NCBI RefSeq assembly: GCF_004798705.1
Contig: NZ_CP039290.1
Span: forward strand, 2,356,001-2,420,000
Source of the DNA: Arthrobacter sp. PAMC25564
GTDB taxonomy: Bacteria > Actinomycetota > Actinomycetes > Actinomycetales > Micrococcaceae
Length of the DNA: 64,000 nt
Direction of reading: 5' to 3'
Shown: positions 51,488-60,546 of the stretch, in pieces
Layout: every line of letters starts with the position of its first letter
How positions within the stretch are numbered: the first letter of the stretch is position 1
The notes under the pieces: model-generated
The model's input: only the letters and a program-made list of their open reading frames with translations
What the model was told of the DNA's origin: nothing
Database searches by the model: none
Position numbers and translations under genes: made by a program

Positions 51488-53410
51488 ATGGGCAAGAACA
51501 GCAAGAACCGGCGCACGGGAAAGGGCCCCGCGGCGAAAAGCGGGCCCGGTTCCCAGGCCTCGGGGTCCGTTTCCCTGAGCGCCTTCCGTGCCGGCCGTGC
51601 CTTGGACGCACTCACGCCGGCTTTCGTCCAATGGTTCGACGACGGCTCACCAGGCGCCGCCACTGCCGCTTTGGAATACCTGAAGCAGGTGGAAACCGTC
51701 CTGGGCCGTTACCTGGACGGCACTCCTGCGGCAGAGGTGACGGGCTTCGAGCCTGTTGCCCTGGCGATCGCGATCTCCGAGGAATTCGCTGCCACGGCCG
51801 ACGCTCCCGCCGCCGGGGTGGCCGACGTCGAGAACGCGGTCTTTGCCGTCGACGCCGTCCACGCCTACGTCGAATTCCTGTCCGAAACGGGCCGCTGGAG
51901 CGGGTCTCCGGAACAGCTGGCTGGCGTCGTGGACTTCTTCGAGACCATCGCGGAGGACGACGACGGACCGGGTTACCTCGAGGTGCCGGACATTCCCGAA
52001 GCAGAAGCCCTGAAGGTCTTCTCCGGGCTGCCGCTGATCCGGCGGGCCACGGCGCTGCTTCGGTGGATTGGAGACGGGAAGCCTGTCACCGGAACCGGTG
52101 CGCTGCGCCTGCGGGATATTGAAGCGGCGGCTGCCTGCGTCGGGGTGACCGTCAGAGGCGGCACCAAGCGGGCAGATTCCGCGCTGCCGGGCACTGCGGG
52201 TCCGGCGGACTCCGTACCGACGGTCCGGAGCATGTACGAGGTGCCGCTGCTGGCGCAGATGTGGTCCGCGCTCGAAGCCGCCGAGCTGATTGAGATCAGG
52301 TCAACAAAGGTGGTGCCGTTCGAGGACTGCGAAGGCTTCCTGACCGGCGGTCCTTCGGAACAGCTGGACGAGTTCTCGATGTTCACCTCGTGCTTCCTGA
52401 CGGAGGCTGTGCTCCGCCACGATCCGGCGCAGCCCTGGGAAAGGATCATCGCCGGCCTGCAGGCATCGATCCTGATGGCGGCGGCCACGCCGGAACCGCC
52501 CCTGCTGGAACGCGTCCTGGCCGCCGCGGATCACGCGCCGGACGCCGAGAAGAGGATGGCAGACGCCCTGACCCGCGTGGCCGTGGGCCGGCTGGAAGCC
52601 CTCGCCGAACTGGGGCTGCTGGCCATCGACACTCATTTCCGGGTGCCGCCGGCGCTCATCCGCTGCGTGGCGGACACCTTCGACCACGACTGGGTGATGG
52701 CGGAGCTGGGCCTCGGCGAAGCCCCGGACGAGGCGGATGTCGAGCCGGGAGCTGCTGAGGCAACAGCCTTCGCGGCGGAACCGGCGGAACCGGCGGAACC
52801 GGCGCCGGCAGCGCCGCAGCAAGGTGCCCAGCCGGTTCTGCAGCTGAAAATCATGCTGAAAGGCTCAAGGCCGCCCATCTGGCGGCGGGTCCTGGTCCCG
52901 GCCGGCATGCCGCTGCCTCAGCTGCACGCGGTGATCCAGGCACTGTTCGGCTGGCTTGACTACCACCTGCACCAGTTCCAGACCGGAGGATTCCGCGGCC
53001 CCACCTACGCGCCGGTGGGCCCGGACGCCGAGGATGCTTTCTACGGCGAGCCTTCCCGCGACGAATCGAAGGCGACCGTCGGTCAACTGCTGCCGGCGGT
53101 GGGCACCACCATGACCTACACCTATGATTTCGGCGACGACTGGGAGCACGCCATCACGGTGGAGAAAATCCTGGTGGACGACGACGGCGTCGGGCAGCTC
53201 CCGCGGTGCACCGCTGGCCGCGGTGCCGCGCCCGCGGAGGACAGCGGGGGCACCTGGGGCTGGGCGAACATCGTCCAGGCCGTCAACGATCCACGCCACG
53301 AGGAGCACCAGGAATACCGGGAATGGCTGGGACTCCGGCCCGGCGAGACCTTGGACCCCAAGGCTTTCGACGTGGAAGAGGTCAACGAGGACCTGGCAGA
53401 TCTCTTCTGA
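51488..53410 (+). CDS. Plasmid pRiA4b ORF-3-like family protein
   Basis: This 640-residue cytoplasmic protein starts at ATG 51488 (MGKNSKNRRTGKGPAAKSG). The C-terminal quarter holds the pRiA4b ORF-3 domain: LKIMLKGSRPPIWRRVLVPA, LQLHAVIQ-type QLHAVIQALFGWLDYHLHQF, and YTYDFGDDWEHAITVEKI. The large N-terminal part is acidic and helical with no motif I recognise. An Ala/Glu/Pro linker (AEPAEPAEPAPAAPQQ) joins them. The function is unknown. It is expressed alone. Confidence 0.85.
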   Translation: MGKNSKNRRTGKGPAAKSGPGSQASGSVSLSAFRAGRALDALTPAFVQWFDDGSPGAATAALEYLKQVETVLGRYLDGTPAAEVTGFEPVALAIAISEEFAATADAPAAGVADVENAVFAVDAVHAYVEFLSETGRWSGSPEQLAGVVDFFETIAEDDDGPGYLEVPDIPEAEALKVFSGLPLIRRATALLRWIGDGKPVTGTGALRLRDIEAAAACVGVTVRGGTKRADSALPGTAGPADSVPTVRSMYEVPLLAQMWSALEAAELIEIRSTKVVPFEDCEGFLTGGPSEQLDEFSMFTSCFLTEAVLRHDPAQPWERIIAGLQASILMAAATPEPPLLERVLAAADHAPDAEKRMADALTRVAVGRLEALAELGLLAIDTHFRVPPALIRCVADTFDHDWVMAELGLGEAPDEADVEPGAAEATAFAAEPAEPAEPAPAAPQQGAQPVLQLKIMLKGSRPPIWRRVLVPAGMPLPQLHAVIQALFGWLDYHLHQFQTGGFRGPTYAPVGPDAEDAFYGEPSRDESKATVGQLLPAVGTTMTYTYDFGDDWEHAITVEKILVDDDGVGQLPRCTAGRGAAPAEDSGGTWGWANIVQAVNDPRHEEHQEYREWLGLRPGETLDPKAFDVEEVNEDLADLF

Positions 53411-53446
53411 GGCCTGCCGCTCCAGATCCCAGCTCCATTCGAATAC

Positions 53447-53900
53447 GTGCAGACCTCCGCGGTGGGCAGCCCATCGCGACAGACGCAGCGCGTGTTGTTC
53501 GCCAGCGCGGAGGCCTACCCGTTCGTCACGGTGGGCGGCCTGGCGGACGTCAGCAGCGCGCTGCCGAAGTGGCTGGCCGAGCTCGGCTTCGACGTCCGCC
53601 TGCTGATCCCGGCGTATCGAGGGCTCGGCGGGAGCCCGGTGCTGACCTTCGCGTTCCGTTCGGCCCGGTCGCGGAGCGCGTCGTAGTCCGCCGGCTGCCG
53701 CCGCTGGGCGGAGTGGACGTCTTCAGGCTCGGCTTTCCAAGGTGGTTCGACCGCGAGGTCCGGTACAGCTACCAGGACGGCGACGTCATGCCGTTCGTGC
53801 TGTTCTCCAAGGCAATCACCGCACTCGCGGCGCTGGACGCTTGGCGTCCGCACGTCATCCGCTGCAACGCACCTGGACTGCTCTCCGAAGGATCTGGAGA
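53447..53900 (+). pseudogene. Glycogen/starch synthase N-terminal fragment
   Basis: From GTG 53447 the sequence [20 protein letters not shown] with [20 protein letters not shown] is the ADP-glucose-binding start of a GlgA-type synthase (KVGGL-like loop here VGGLAD). A frame change near 53660 leads to [20 protein letters not shown] and VMPFVLFSKAITALAALDAW, which continue the same domain. At about 53880 the similarity stops inside RPHVIRCN. The rest of the enzyme is absent, so this is a relic. Confidence 0.65.
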
Positions 53901-54059
53901 TCTGCTGAATCCCCGAACGGGTGTGTGGGACACCGGGCGCCTGGCCGGGGTACTGACCGGCCCGACGCTGCCCCAACAGAGGTTATCGGTACGTCCTGCT
54001 CGACGACCGGCTCCTATGTCCCACCGACGGCGCCCACGGGGGCAACGACAGGGAGGACT

Positions 54060-54290
54060 TCGACGGCGCCGATCCGGCCAGCCCTCCTCGGCGGAAGAGG
54101 TCGAGAAGGCCGCCCGCGACGCCCAGGCCCACGGCTTCGTGCAGGGCTGCCCGGTCCTCGTGCTCGACGAGCCGACGACCGGTTTGGACGCCCGTTCCGA
54201 GGACGCGGTGATGCGGGCGCTTCGGGAGGTCACCACCGGGCGGACCACGGTGATCATCACGCACCGGATCGCGGCCGCGATGGCCCGCTT
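54060..54290 (+). pseudogene. ABC exporter ATPase fragment lacking the signature motif
   Basis: SAEEVEKAARDAQAHGFVQG followed at once by CPVLVLDEPTTGLDARSEDA and GRTTVIITHRIAAAM is the end of an ABC-exporter nucleotide-binding domain. The segment that should lie between, with the LSGGQ signature (about 30 residues), is missing in frame. Walker A is also absent. It lies directly downstream of the glycogen synthase relic and runs into the LacI relic. Confidence 0.6.
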
Positions 54291-54795
54291 ATGCGGCCGG
54301 CAGTGTTCCGCGCCCGCTTCCACCTGCACGAGCAGTGGAACGCAGAGGAATGTGTGACGGAACTGGACACGATCGCCAAGCGCGGGAGCCATGGCGTCAT
54401 CCCCAAGGCCCCGGACGTGCCTTCCATCACGGCCGCCGTCGACCGGCTGGCACGGGCGGGGATCCCGGTGGTCACCCTGGTTACCTGCCGGCATCAGCGA
54501 AGCATTCGACGCTGCGGGCCGCCGCCCTACAGTGTTCATCGGCCACGACCTCGCCCCGGACAACGTGGCCTTACTGCGCGAGGGAAGAATGAGTGCGGTG
54601 CTGCACCACGACCTGAAGCAGGACATCCAGAGATGTTGCCGCATCATCATGCAGACCCAGGGCGCCCTGGCAGACGGCGATGCCGGCGAGCCCTCCAAGA
54701 TCGACGTCATCACACCCTTCAACATCCCGCCCGGGGCCCTATCCGGTGCCGGGGCTTCCATGCAAGCATGGGGGCTCAGAGCCAATACACGGTAA
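54291..54795 (+). pseudogene. LacI-family regulator remnant with central deletion
   Basis: The sequence FHLHEQWNAEECVTELDTIA and VDRLARAGIPVVTLVT is a periplasmic-binding-protein-like LacI effector domain. After VTLVT the frame changes, and GISEAFDAAGRRPTVFIGHD with LREGRMSAVLHHDLKQDIQR gives its C-terminal lobe, ending at TAA 54793. The DNA-binding domain and about 90 residues between the lobes are missing. The stop codon abuts the RBS of the next gene. Confidence 0.68.
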
Positions 54796-54805
54796 GGGGA
54801 CTGAA

Positions 54806-55348
54806 TTGAAATCCAACGAACTGCTGCTGGACGCCTTCGGCCGGATCCATGACACCGTGGCCGCCACGCTTGGAGGGCTCGACGTCCAGTCCCTGGTCCG
54901 TCGGCCTGCGGGCAACGGAAACTCGATTGCGTGGCTGATCTGGCACCTCGGCCGGGTGGAGGACGCGCAGCTCGCCTCCGCCGCCGGCCTGGAACAGGTC
55001 TGGACCGCCCAGGGGTTCGCCCGCCGCTTCGACCTGCCGCTGCCCGAACGCGACACCGGTTACGGCCATTCGACCGACAAGGTCGACGCGGTGCAGGCCC
55101 CGCCGGCGCTGTTGGCCGAGTACTACGACGCCGTCCACCGGCAGACCGTGGAGTTCGTGAAGACTCTCGGCGACGGGGACTTCGACCGGATCGTCGACAC
55201 CCGGTGGGACCCGCCGGTCACCCTCGGGGTGCGGCTTGTGAGCATCATTGCCGACTGCCTCCAGCACGTGGGGCAGGCCGCATACGCCAAGGGCTTGAAC
55301 CCCGCGCACGGTGAGGGGGGCCGGACGCCAGCCGGAGGGCGGGACTGA
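54806..55348 (+). CDS. DinB-fold (DUF664-type) protein
   Basis: TTG 54806 has AAGGGGA five bases upstream and starts a 180-residue four-helix protein. The helices carry possible metal His residues in LIWHLGRVEDAQLAS and IIADCLQHVGQAAYAKG. This is the DinB/YfiT-like superfamily, which includes thiol-dependent enzymes that use bacillithiol or mycothiol; the exact role is unknown. The gene ends in a hairpin terminator and stands apart from the relics upstream. Confidence 0.82.
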   Translation: MKSNELLLDAFGRIHDTVAATLGGLDVQSLVRRPAGNGNSIAWLIWHLGRVEDAQLASAAGLEQVWTAQGFARRFDLPLPERDTGYGHSTDKVDAVQAPPALLAEYYDAVHRQTVEFVKTLGDGDFDRIVDTRWDPPVTLGVRLVSIIADCLQHVGQAAYAKGLNPAHGEGGRTPAGGRD

Positions 55349-55366
55349 CTCCCGTCCTCCGGCTGG
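55328..55366 (+). terminator. Hairpin terminator of the DinB-fold gene
   Basis: CCAGCCGGAGG (55328-55338) pairs with CCTCCGGCTGG (55356-55366), with further CGGGA/TCCCG pairing inside. The stop codon lies within the loop side of the stem. Confidence 0.75.
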
Positions 55367-55423
55367 AGGGATGCCCGGCCGGATGCGCAGCAGCCTCAGT
55401 TGGCCGTCCGCACCGGAGCCGGG

Positions 55424-55801
55424 CTACCAGGTGCGCGCGTGCTGGTTGCCGTCGTTCATATGCCGGTGACCCAGATTGTCAAACCAGCCGTCCTTGTCGT
55501 GCCGGAAACCGTCGCGACCGATCCACCACCCGTTGAAGTCGTCGTCGGAACGCCAGTTACCGTTGTCGTCACGCCAGCCCGATCCGTCGGACCAATCGTG
55601 CCAACGGTTCTGCGCGTCCCACCAGCCATGCTGGCTGTCGTGCCGGTTGTTGTCCTTCATCTGGTGGCGGATGTTGTTGGAAGAGTTGTGGTCCCAGCTT
55701 CCGGCGGTCGGGGCGGCCGCGCTCGCCGGCAGGGCGCTTGCGCCCAGGCCCAAGGCCAGCGTCGCCGTGGTGGTGCCGAGAACACGCATGATCTTGTTCA
55801 T
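55424..55801 (-). CDS. Secreted Trp/His/Asp-rich protein
   Basis: This 125-residue protein starts at ATG 55801 with AAGGA eight bases upstream. A signal peptide (IMRVLGTTTATLALGLGASALPASA) precedes a highly polar mature part with many Trp, His, Asp and Asn (HGWWDAQNRWHDWSDGSG, WRDDNGNWRSDDDFNGWWIG). The spacing of WxxDxxG/W suggests short repeats of a beta or ligand-binding type. The family is not recognised. It is divergent from the sensor kinase gene, with about 165 bases between. Confidence 0.72.
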   Translation of the reverse strand: MNKIMRVLGTTTATLALGLGASALPASAAAPTAGSWDHNSSNNIRHQMKDNNRHDSQHGWWDAQNRWHDWSDGSGWRDDNGNWRSDDDFNGWWIGRDGFRHDKDGWFDNLGHRHMNDGNQHARTW

Positions 55802-55966
55802 TGGGATAGTCCTTAAGTGGGGGTGGTAGTCGTGTGAATCACGCCACCGCTGATACCCCAACGATAGGAAGAAGGCCAGCAGCGGCCCTAGGCTTCCGTA
55901 CCTTGCGAAGGTTATGAGTCATCATTCATGTTTTGAGCCTTTAGCTCACCGGCACTCTCCTTTCAG

Positions 55967-57649
55967 ATGCTTCCTTCAATCCAGCTGTGGGCTCTATCAC
56001 ATAAACTGGGGAAGGTGAGGATCCCGGGTCGGCGGTTAAAATCGAAGCCGCTCGCATCACAGATTCTGGTGTGGGTGCTGTGCATCCTGTTGCTGACCGT
56101 CGCCGGCGGGGCGTTCCTCTATGACCGGATCAGCAACCACACCATTGAAAACCAGTACCGACTGCGTGCCCTGGCGATAGCCACGACTGTGGCCCAGATG
56201 CCCGACGTCGCGGCAGCCCTGCAAACCGGGGACCCGTCCCGGTCGATCCAGGCGGTGGCAGCCTCCGTTCAGTCCCAGGCGCATCCGGACTACGTCATTG
56301 TCACCGACCGGAACGGCGTCCGGTTCGCCCACCCGGACCCGGACCTCATCGGAACGGTCGTGCACGAGCCCCTGGAAGTACGGGATGGCCAGACTCACGT
56401 CGGCACGGAGCCCGGCCGCCTGGGACCGTCGGCCAACGCCAAGGCGCCCATCCGTGCGGGCGACGGCAGCGTGATCGGTCAGGTATCAGTGGGTATCCTG
56501 GAAACAACCGAAGACAAGGACCGGGGGCAGCAGACCTGGCTCATCGCCGGCTATTCGGCAGTGGTATTGCTGATCGGTGCCTTGGGCTCGCTGCTGCTGG
56601 CGCGCCGGATCAAAAGGGTGACCTTCGACCTCGAGCCGGCCGAGATCGCCTCCTTGCTGCAGGACCGCGAAGCGCTGCTGCACGGCATCCGCGAGGCGAT
56701 GATCGGCGTCGACGACGGCGGCCGCGTCACCGTGATCAACTCCGAGGCGCGCCGCCTGCTGCATCTGGACGGGAGCATCCTCGGCGAACGGCTTGAGGAC
56801 CTCCTTCCGGCGGGGAGGCTCCTTTCGCTCCTCACCGGAGAGCTTGCCGGCACCGACCAGGTGGTGATCACCGAGGACGCCCTGCTGGTGGCCAACCGGA
56901 TGGCAGTCAGCCAGGGCGGAAGGAGCATCGGCGCCGTCGTGACGCTGCGGGACCGCACCGAGGTCGAGGGCCTGGTCCGGGACCTGCGCTCGGTCCGGGG
57001 CCTGATGGAAGCGTTGAGGGCGCAGGAGCATGAGTACGCGAACCGCCTTCATGTCGTGGGCGGACTGCTGGAGATGGGCGACGTGGACCAGGCCCGCCGG
57101 TTTGTCTCGGGGATTTCGGACACCTCGCGTTCCCTCGGCGAGGGCCTGCGTTCCCGGGTGGAACCTCCGGAACTGGCGGCCCTGCTGCTGGCCAAGATCA
57201 CGGTTGCCGCGGAGCAGGACGTACACGTCACGGTCACGGATGATTCACAGCTGCGGCAGCCGTTCCTGGACACCCAGTCGCTCCTCACCATCATCGGAAA
57301 CCTCCTGGACAACGCCGTCGACGCCGTCGCCGGGCAGGCCGCACCCCGGCTCGTCATGCTCCAGCTCGATGATTCCGCCGGCATCTTCATCTCCGTAACA
57401 GACAACGGGCCCGGCATCCCGGCGGAGATGCTCGGTGATGTGGCCATCGACGGGTTCACCACAAAGGAGCAGCGTCCCGGCATCCGCCGGGGCATCGGAC
57501 TGGCGCTCGTTGCCAGGATCGTGCACCGGGCCGGGGGGACATTGGATGTCTTCCCCGGGCCGGGAGGACGCTTCGAGGTCTGGCTGCCCGAGCCTGAGCC
57601 TGGACATCCGCTCCACGAGCCCGCGTCGATGGGGGAGGGACCGGCATGA
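55967..57649 (+). CDS. CitA/DcuS-type sensor histidine kinase
   Basis: This 560-residue kinase has a first helix (ASQILVWVLCILLLTVAGGAF), a PASp/Cache domain of about 130 residues (VTDRNGVRFAHPDPDLIGTV), a second helix near 190, a cytoplasmic PAS domain, and a kinase core. The phospho-acceptor His is in RAQEHEYANRLHVVGGLLEM. The N-box is NLLDNAVDAV and the G-boxes are DNGPGIP and GIGLALVARIV. It senses a small organic acid such as citrate or a C4-dicarboxylate. GTG 56015 is an alternative start. The response regulator overlaps by four bases. Confidence 0.92.
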   Translation: MLPSIQLWALSHKLGKVRIPGRRLKSKPLASQILVWVLCILLLTVAGGAFLYDRISNHTIENQYRLRALAIATTVAQMPDVAAALQTGDPSRSIQAVAASVQSQAHPDYVIVTDRNGVRFAHPDPDLIGTVVHEPLEVRDGQTHVGTEPGRLGPSANAKAPIRAGDGSVIGQVSVGILETTEDKDRGQQTWLIAGYSAVVLLIGALGSLLLARRIKRVTFDLEPAEIASLLQDREALLHGIREAMIGVDDGGRVTVINSEARRLLHLDGSILGERLEDLLPAGRLLSLLTGELAGTDQVVITEDALLVANRMAVSQGGRSIGAVVTLRDRTEVEGLVRDLRSVRGLMEALRAQEHEYANRLHVVGGLLEMGDVDQARRFVSGISDTSRSLGEGLRSRVEPPELAALLLAKITVAAEQDVHVTVTDDSQLRQPFLDTQSLLTIIGNLLDNAVDAVAGQAAPRLVMLQLDDSAGIFISVTDNGPGIPAEMLGDVAIDGFTTKEQRPGIRRGIGLALVARIVHRAGGTLDVFPGPGGRFEVWLPEPEPGHPLHEPASMGEGPA

Positions 57650-58317
57650 TCCGCACCCTGGTGGTCGATGACGACTTCCGTGTCGCCCGGATCCACGCCG
57701 CCCGGGTGGACAGGATCGAGGGATACGAATGCGTAGGAGAGGCCCACACCGCGGCGGCCGCGCGCGCAGCCATCGCAGAGCTCAAACCGGATCTCTTGCT
57801 CCTTGACGTCTATCTGCCGGACGAGGACGGGATCAGCCTCCTCCGTTCACTCCAGGCGCGCGGGGAGAATATCGACGCGATCATGATCACGGCGGCCAGG
57901 GACCTGGCAACTGTGCGTGCCGCCATGCGCGGGGGAGCCGTCTACTACCTCGTCAAGCCCTTCGGCTTCGAACAACTTCAAACCCAGCTTGACTCGTACC
58001 GCCGCTGGCGCCGGGAGGCGGACGCACGGACCGTCGCCGACCAGGCCGCCGTCGACCAACTCTTCAACCTCAGGCGCGGACCGTCCCCGGCCGGCGGGAG
58101 TCGCCGCCTCCCGCCGACCATGCAAAAAGTCCTCGACACCGTAGTCCTCGCCGGACAACCCATCAGTGCCTCCGATATCGCGGACCGCATCGGTATCAGC
58201 CGCCCGACAGCCCAGCGGTACCTCAGTGAACTGGAACGCAAAGGACTCCTGCAGCTTCATCTGGCCTACGGCGCGACCGGAAGGCCGGTGAACACCTACC
58301 TGCCCCTTGATTCCTAG
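57646..58317 (+). CDS. CitB/DcuR-type response regulator
   Basis: This 223-residue protein has a receiver domain with acidic pocket VVDDDF, phospho-acceptor Asp in LLLLDVYLPDEDG, conserved Thr/Ser in IMITAARD and Lys in YYLVKPFGFEQL. The output domain has an HTH (ISASDIADRIGISRPTAQRY). It is the partner of the CitA-type kinase. In related loci the target is an adjacent carboxylate transporter. None is present here, so its target lies elsewhere or has been lost. Confidence 0.93.
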   Translation: MIRTLVVDDDFRVARIHAARVDRIEGYECVGEAHTAAAARAAIAELKPDLLLLDVYLPDEDGISLLRSLQARGENIDAIMITAARDLATVRAAMRGGAVYYLVKPFGFEQLQTQLDSYRRWRREADARTVADQAAVDQLFNLRRGPSPAGGSRRLPPTMQKVLDTVVLAGQPISASDIADRIGISRPTAQRYLSELERKGLLQLHLAYGATGRPVNTYLPLDS

Positions 58318-58366
58318 GGCCTGGCGGGCACGTCCGGGAATGCCCGGCTTTATGAGAAGGTTGGCT

Positions 58367-59386
58367 ATGAAACGGATTGGCTTTCTGTCCTTCGGGCACT
58401 GGCGCAACGTTCCCGGTGCGCGCGTCCGTTCCGGCCAGGAATCCCTCCTGTAGGCGATTGAGCTGGCGGTGGCCGCGGAGGAAGTCGGGATCGACGGAGC
58501 GTACTTCCGCGTCCACCACTTTGCCGAGCAGCAGGCCTCGCCGTTCCCGCTGCTCGCCGCGATTGCCGCGCGCACCTCCCGGATCGAGATTGGCACCGGG
58601 GTCACTGACATGCGCTACGAAAACCCGCTCTACATGGCCGAGGAGGCCGCCGCCGTCGACCTCATCAGCGGCGGCCGGCTGCAGCTGGGGGTCAGCCGTG
58701 GCTCGCCCGAGTCGGTGGTGGCCGGCTACGAGGCTTTCGGGCACCTGCCCGAGGCCGGCGAGTCCGACGCCGACATGGCCCGCTGGCACACGGCGCTCTT
58801 CCGGACCGCGATCTCCGGCGCAGGCATGGCCCGGGCCAATCCGCAGCTCAGCGGGCACACCGGACTGGTCCCGGTTCAGCCGTTGTCACCAACGCTCCCC
58901 GAGCGGATCTGGTGGGGTGCCGGAAACCGTGCCAGCGCCCGGTGGGCGGGACAGCAGGGCATGAACCTCATGTCCTCGACCCTGTTGACGGAGGACACCG
59001 GGGTCCCCTTCGATGAGCTGCAGGCCGAGCAGATTGCCGGCTACCGCGAGGCCTGGGCAGCGGCCGGCCACCTGCACGCTCCGCGGGTGTCCGTATCGCG
59101 AAGCGTTATTCCGCTGATCGATGACGAATCGCGGCGGTACTTCGGGCTGCGTGCCCAGGCCGAGGCACGGGACCAGGTGGGCTACCTCGACGGCGGGTTG
59201 GCCCGATTCGGACGCAGCTACGTCGGCGAGCCCGACCGGCTCGTTGCGGAGCTCGCACGGGACGCGGCCGTGGCCGAGGCGGACACGTTGCTCGTCACGG
59301 TCCCGAATCAGCTTGGCGTGGACTTCAACGTCCGGCTGCTCGAGACGATTTCCCGGCACCTCCGGCCCTCATTGGGATGGGACTGA
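58367..59386 (+). pseudogene. LLM-class flavin-dependent oxidoreductase with in-frame TAG
   Basis: ATG 58367 (AGAAGG six bases upstream) starts KRIGFLSFGHWRNVPGARVR, the usual N-terminus of luciferase-like monooxygenases. An in-frame TAG at 58451-58453 interrupts SGQESLL/AIELAVAAEEVG at a place where relatives have Gln, so one C-to-T change (CAG to TAG) explains it. Everything after is intact: YFRVHHFAEQQASPFPLLAA, GVTDMRYENPLYMAEEAAAV, and LVTVPNQLGVDFNVRLLETI. A GTG at 58469 could restart translation of 305 residues, but without the first strand of the barrel. Confidence 0.82.
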
Positions 59387-59439
59387 CGCGGGCGCCGGTG
59401 CTGGGACGGTCAATCAGCCCCGGGGAGTTGTTCGCGCTG

Positions 59440-60546
59440 TCAGGCGTGCGCCCGGTCGAAGCGATCGCGCGCGATGCGTCCGAGCCTTTCGACAGTGTGC
59501 CAGCTGATGACTGCCAGGAGCAGGGTCAGCAGGATGGCCGCCACGGCCACCAGCGGCGGCAGATCCGCCGTCGATCCGCCGTTAAGCCAGAGAATGACGG
59601 CATAGTTCCACAGGTACGCGGCGTAGGAAACGGTGCCCAGCAGTTGCAGCGCACGTGTCCACTTGGGCATCCCTCCGGTAGCGGAGGCGGCCAGCACCAC
59701 CAGGACAGCCGCCGCCGCCATGGCCAGCGGACCCCCCACGAAGAAGAAGGCCGGCGTTTCGTTGGCCTTGGGGAAGAAGATCAGCGTGGCCAGGACGAGG
59801 ATCGCGCCGAGCAGGGCCGCCAGCCTTGGCCGGCGGCCCGCGAACCAACTGAACACCCGCACCCGGTAGAGGCGCAACGCCGAACCGATGATCAGCCCGA
59901 GCCCCCACGTCGTCGGCAGCGCGTAGACCAGGGAGTGGAGCTGCGGGGCCAGGATCAGCATCGCCAGCACACTCGCCGTCATAAGCGAAACCACGACGGC
60001 GGCAGAGGCGCCGATCAGCCGTCCCTGACGGTTAGTCCGCAGGGCGAACACCAGCAGCGCCGGCCAGATCAGATAGAACTGTTCTTCCACCGCCAGCGTC
60101 CAGAGCGGTCCGATGGCCAGGCTGACGTCGAACGGCAGCGGCAGGTCTTTGAGGTAGCCCAAACCGGCCAGGACCGTATAACCGATGATGCCCTTGGACC
60201 GGTCTCCGAGGACGTCGGCCGACAATTCCACGATGGCATACACGCCCAGGAAGGAAATGAGTGCCGGCAACAGGCGGAAGGCCCGATGCGCATAAAAACG
60301 GCCATACCGGATTTTGCGATGCTGTCCGATATCCCTGAGCAGCACGCCGGTGATCAGGTACCCGCTCAACACAAAGAAAACAATGACACCGACGATGCCG
60401 GCACCTTGGAATATTCCGGGCCAGGAATGTCCCAACAGAACCGCGCCAACGGCGGAACCGCGAAGGACGTCCAGGCCGTCCAGCCGCCGTCGAACTGTAG
60501 TTTGCGGGATGGCCGTCCCGACTGTTCCATCAATTAGTAACGCCAC
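59440..60546 (-). CDS. Acyltransferase 3 family membrane protein (OafA-like)
   Basis: This 368-residue protein has 10 or so membrane helices. Family marks are RLDGLDVLRGSAVGAVLLGH near the N-terminus (with His in LLGHSWPG), FFVLSGYLITGVLLRD, FYAHRAFRLLPALISFLGVY and the WTLAVEEQFYLIWPALL box. It probably O-acetylates or acylates an exported glycan or lipid. No SGNH domain follows. It is monocistronic. Confidence 0.9.
   Translation of the reverse strand: MALLIDGTVGTAIPQTTVRRRLDGLDVLRGSAVGAVLLGHSWPGIFQGAGIVGVIVFFVLSGYLITGVLLRDIGQHRKIRYGRFYAHRAFRLLPALISFLGVYAIVELSADVLGDRSKGIIGYTVLAGLGYLKDLPLPFDVSLAIGPLWTLAVEEQFYLIWPALLVFALRTNRQGRLIGASAAVVVSLMTASVLAMLILAPQLHSLVYALPTTWGLGLIIGSALRLYRVRVFSWFAGRRPRLAALLGAILVLATLIFFPKANETPAFFFVGGPLAMAAAAVLVVLAASATGGMPKWTRALQLLGTVSYAAYLWNYAVILWLNGGSTADLPPLVAVAAILLTLLLAVISWHTVERLGRIARDRFDRAHA

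Noticed and set aside
58451..58453. TAG as a recoded codon (pyrrolysine or similar)
   Set aside because: No Pyl genes are seen, the protein is not a methylamine enzyme, and a single CAG-to-TAG change explains it.
59377..60537. Plus-strand open frame of about 386 codons
   Set aside because: Antisense to the acyltransferase; Gln/Arg-rich with no domain.
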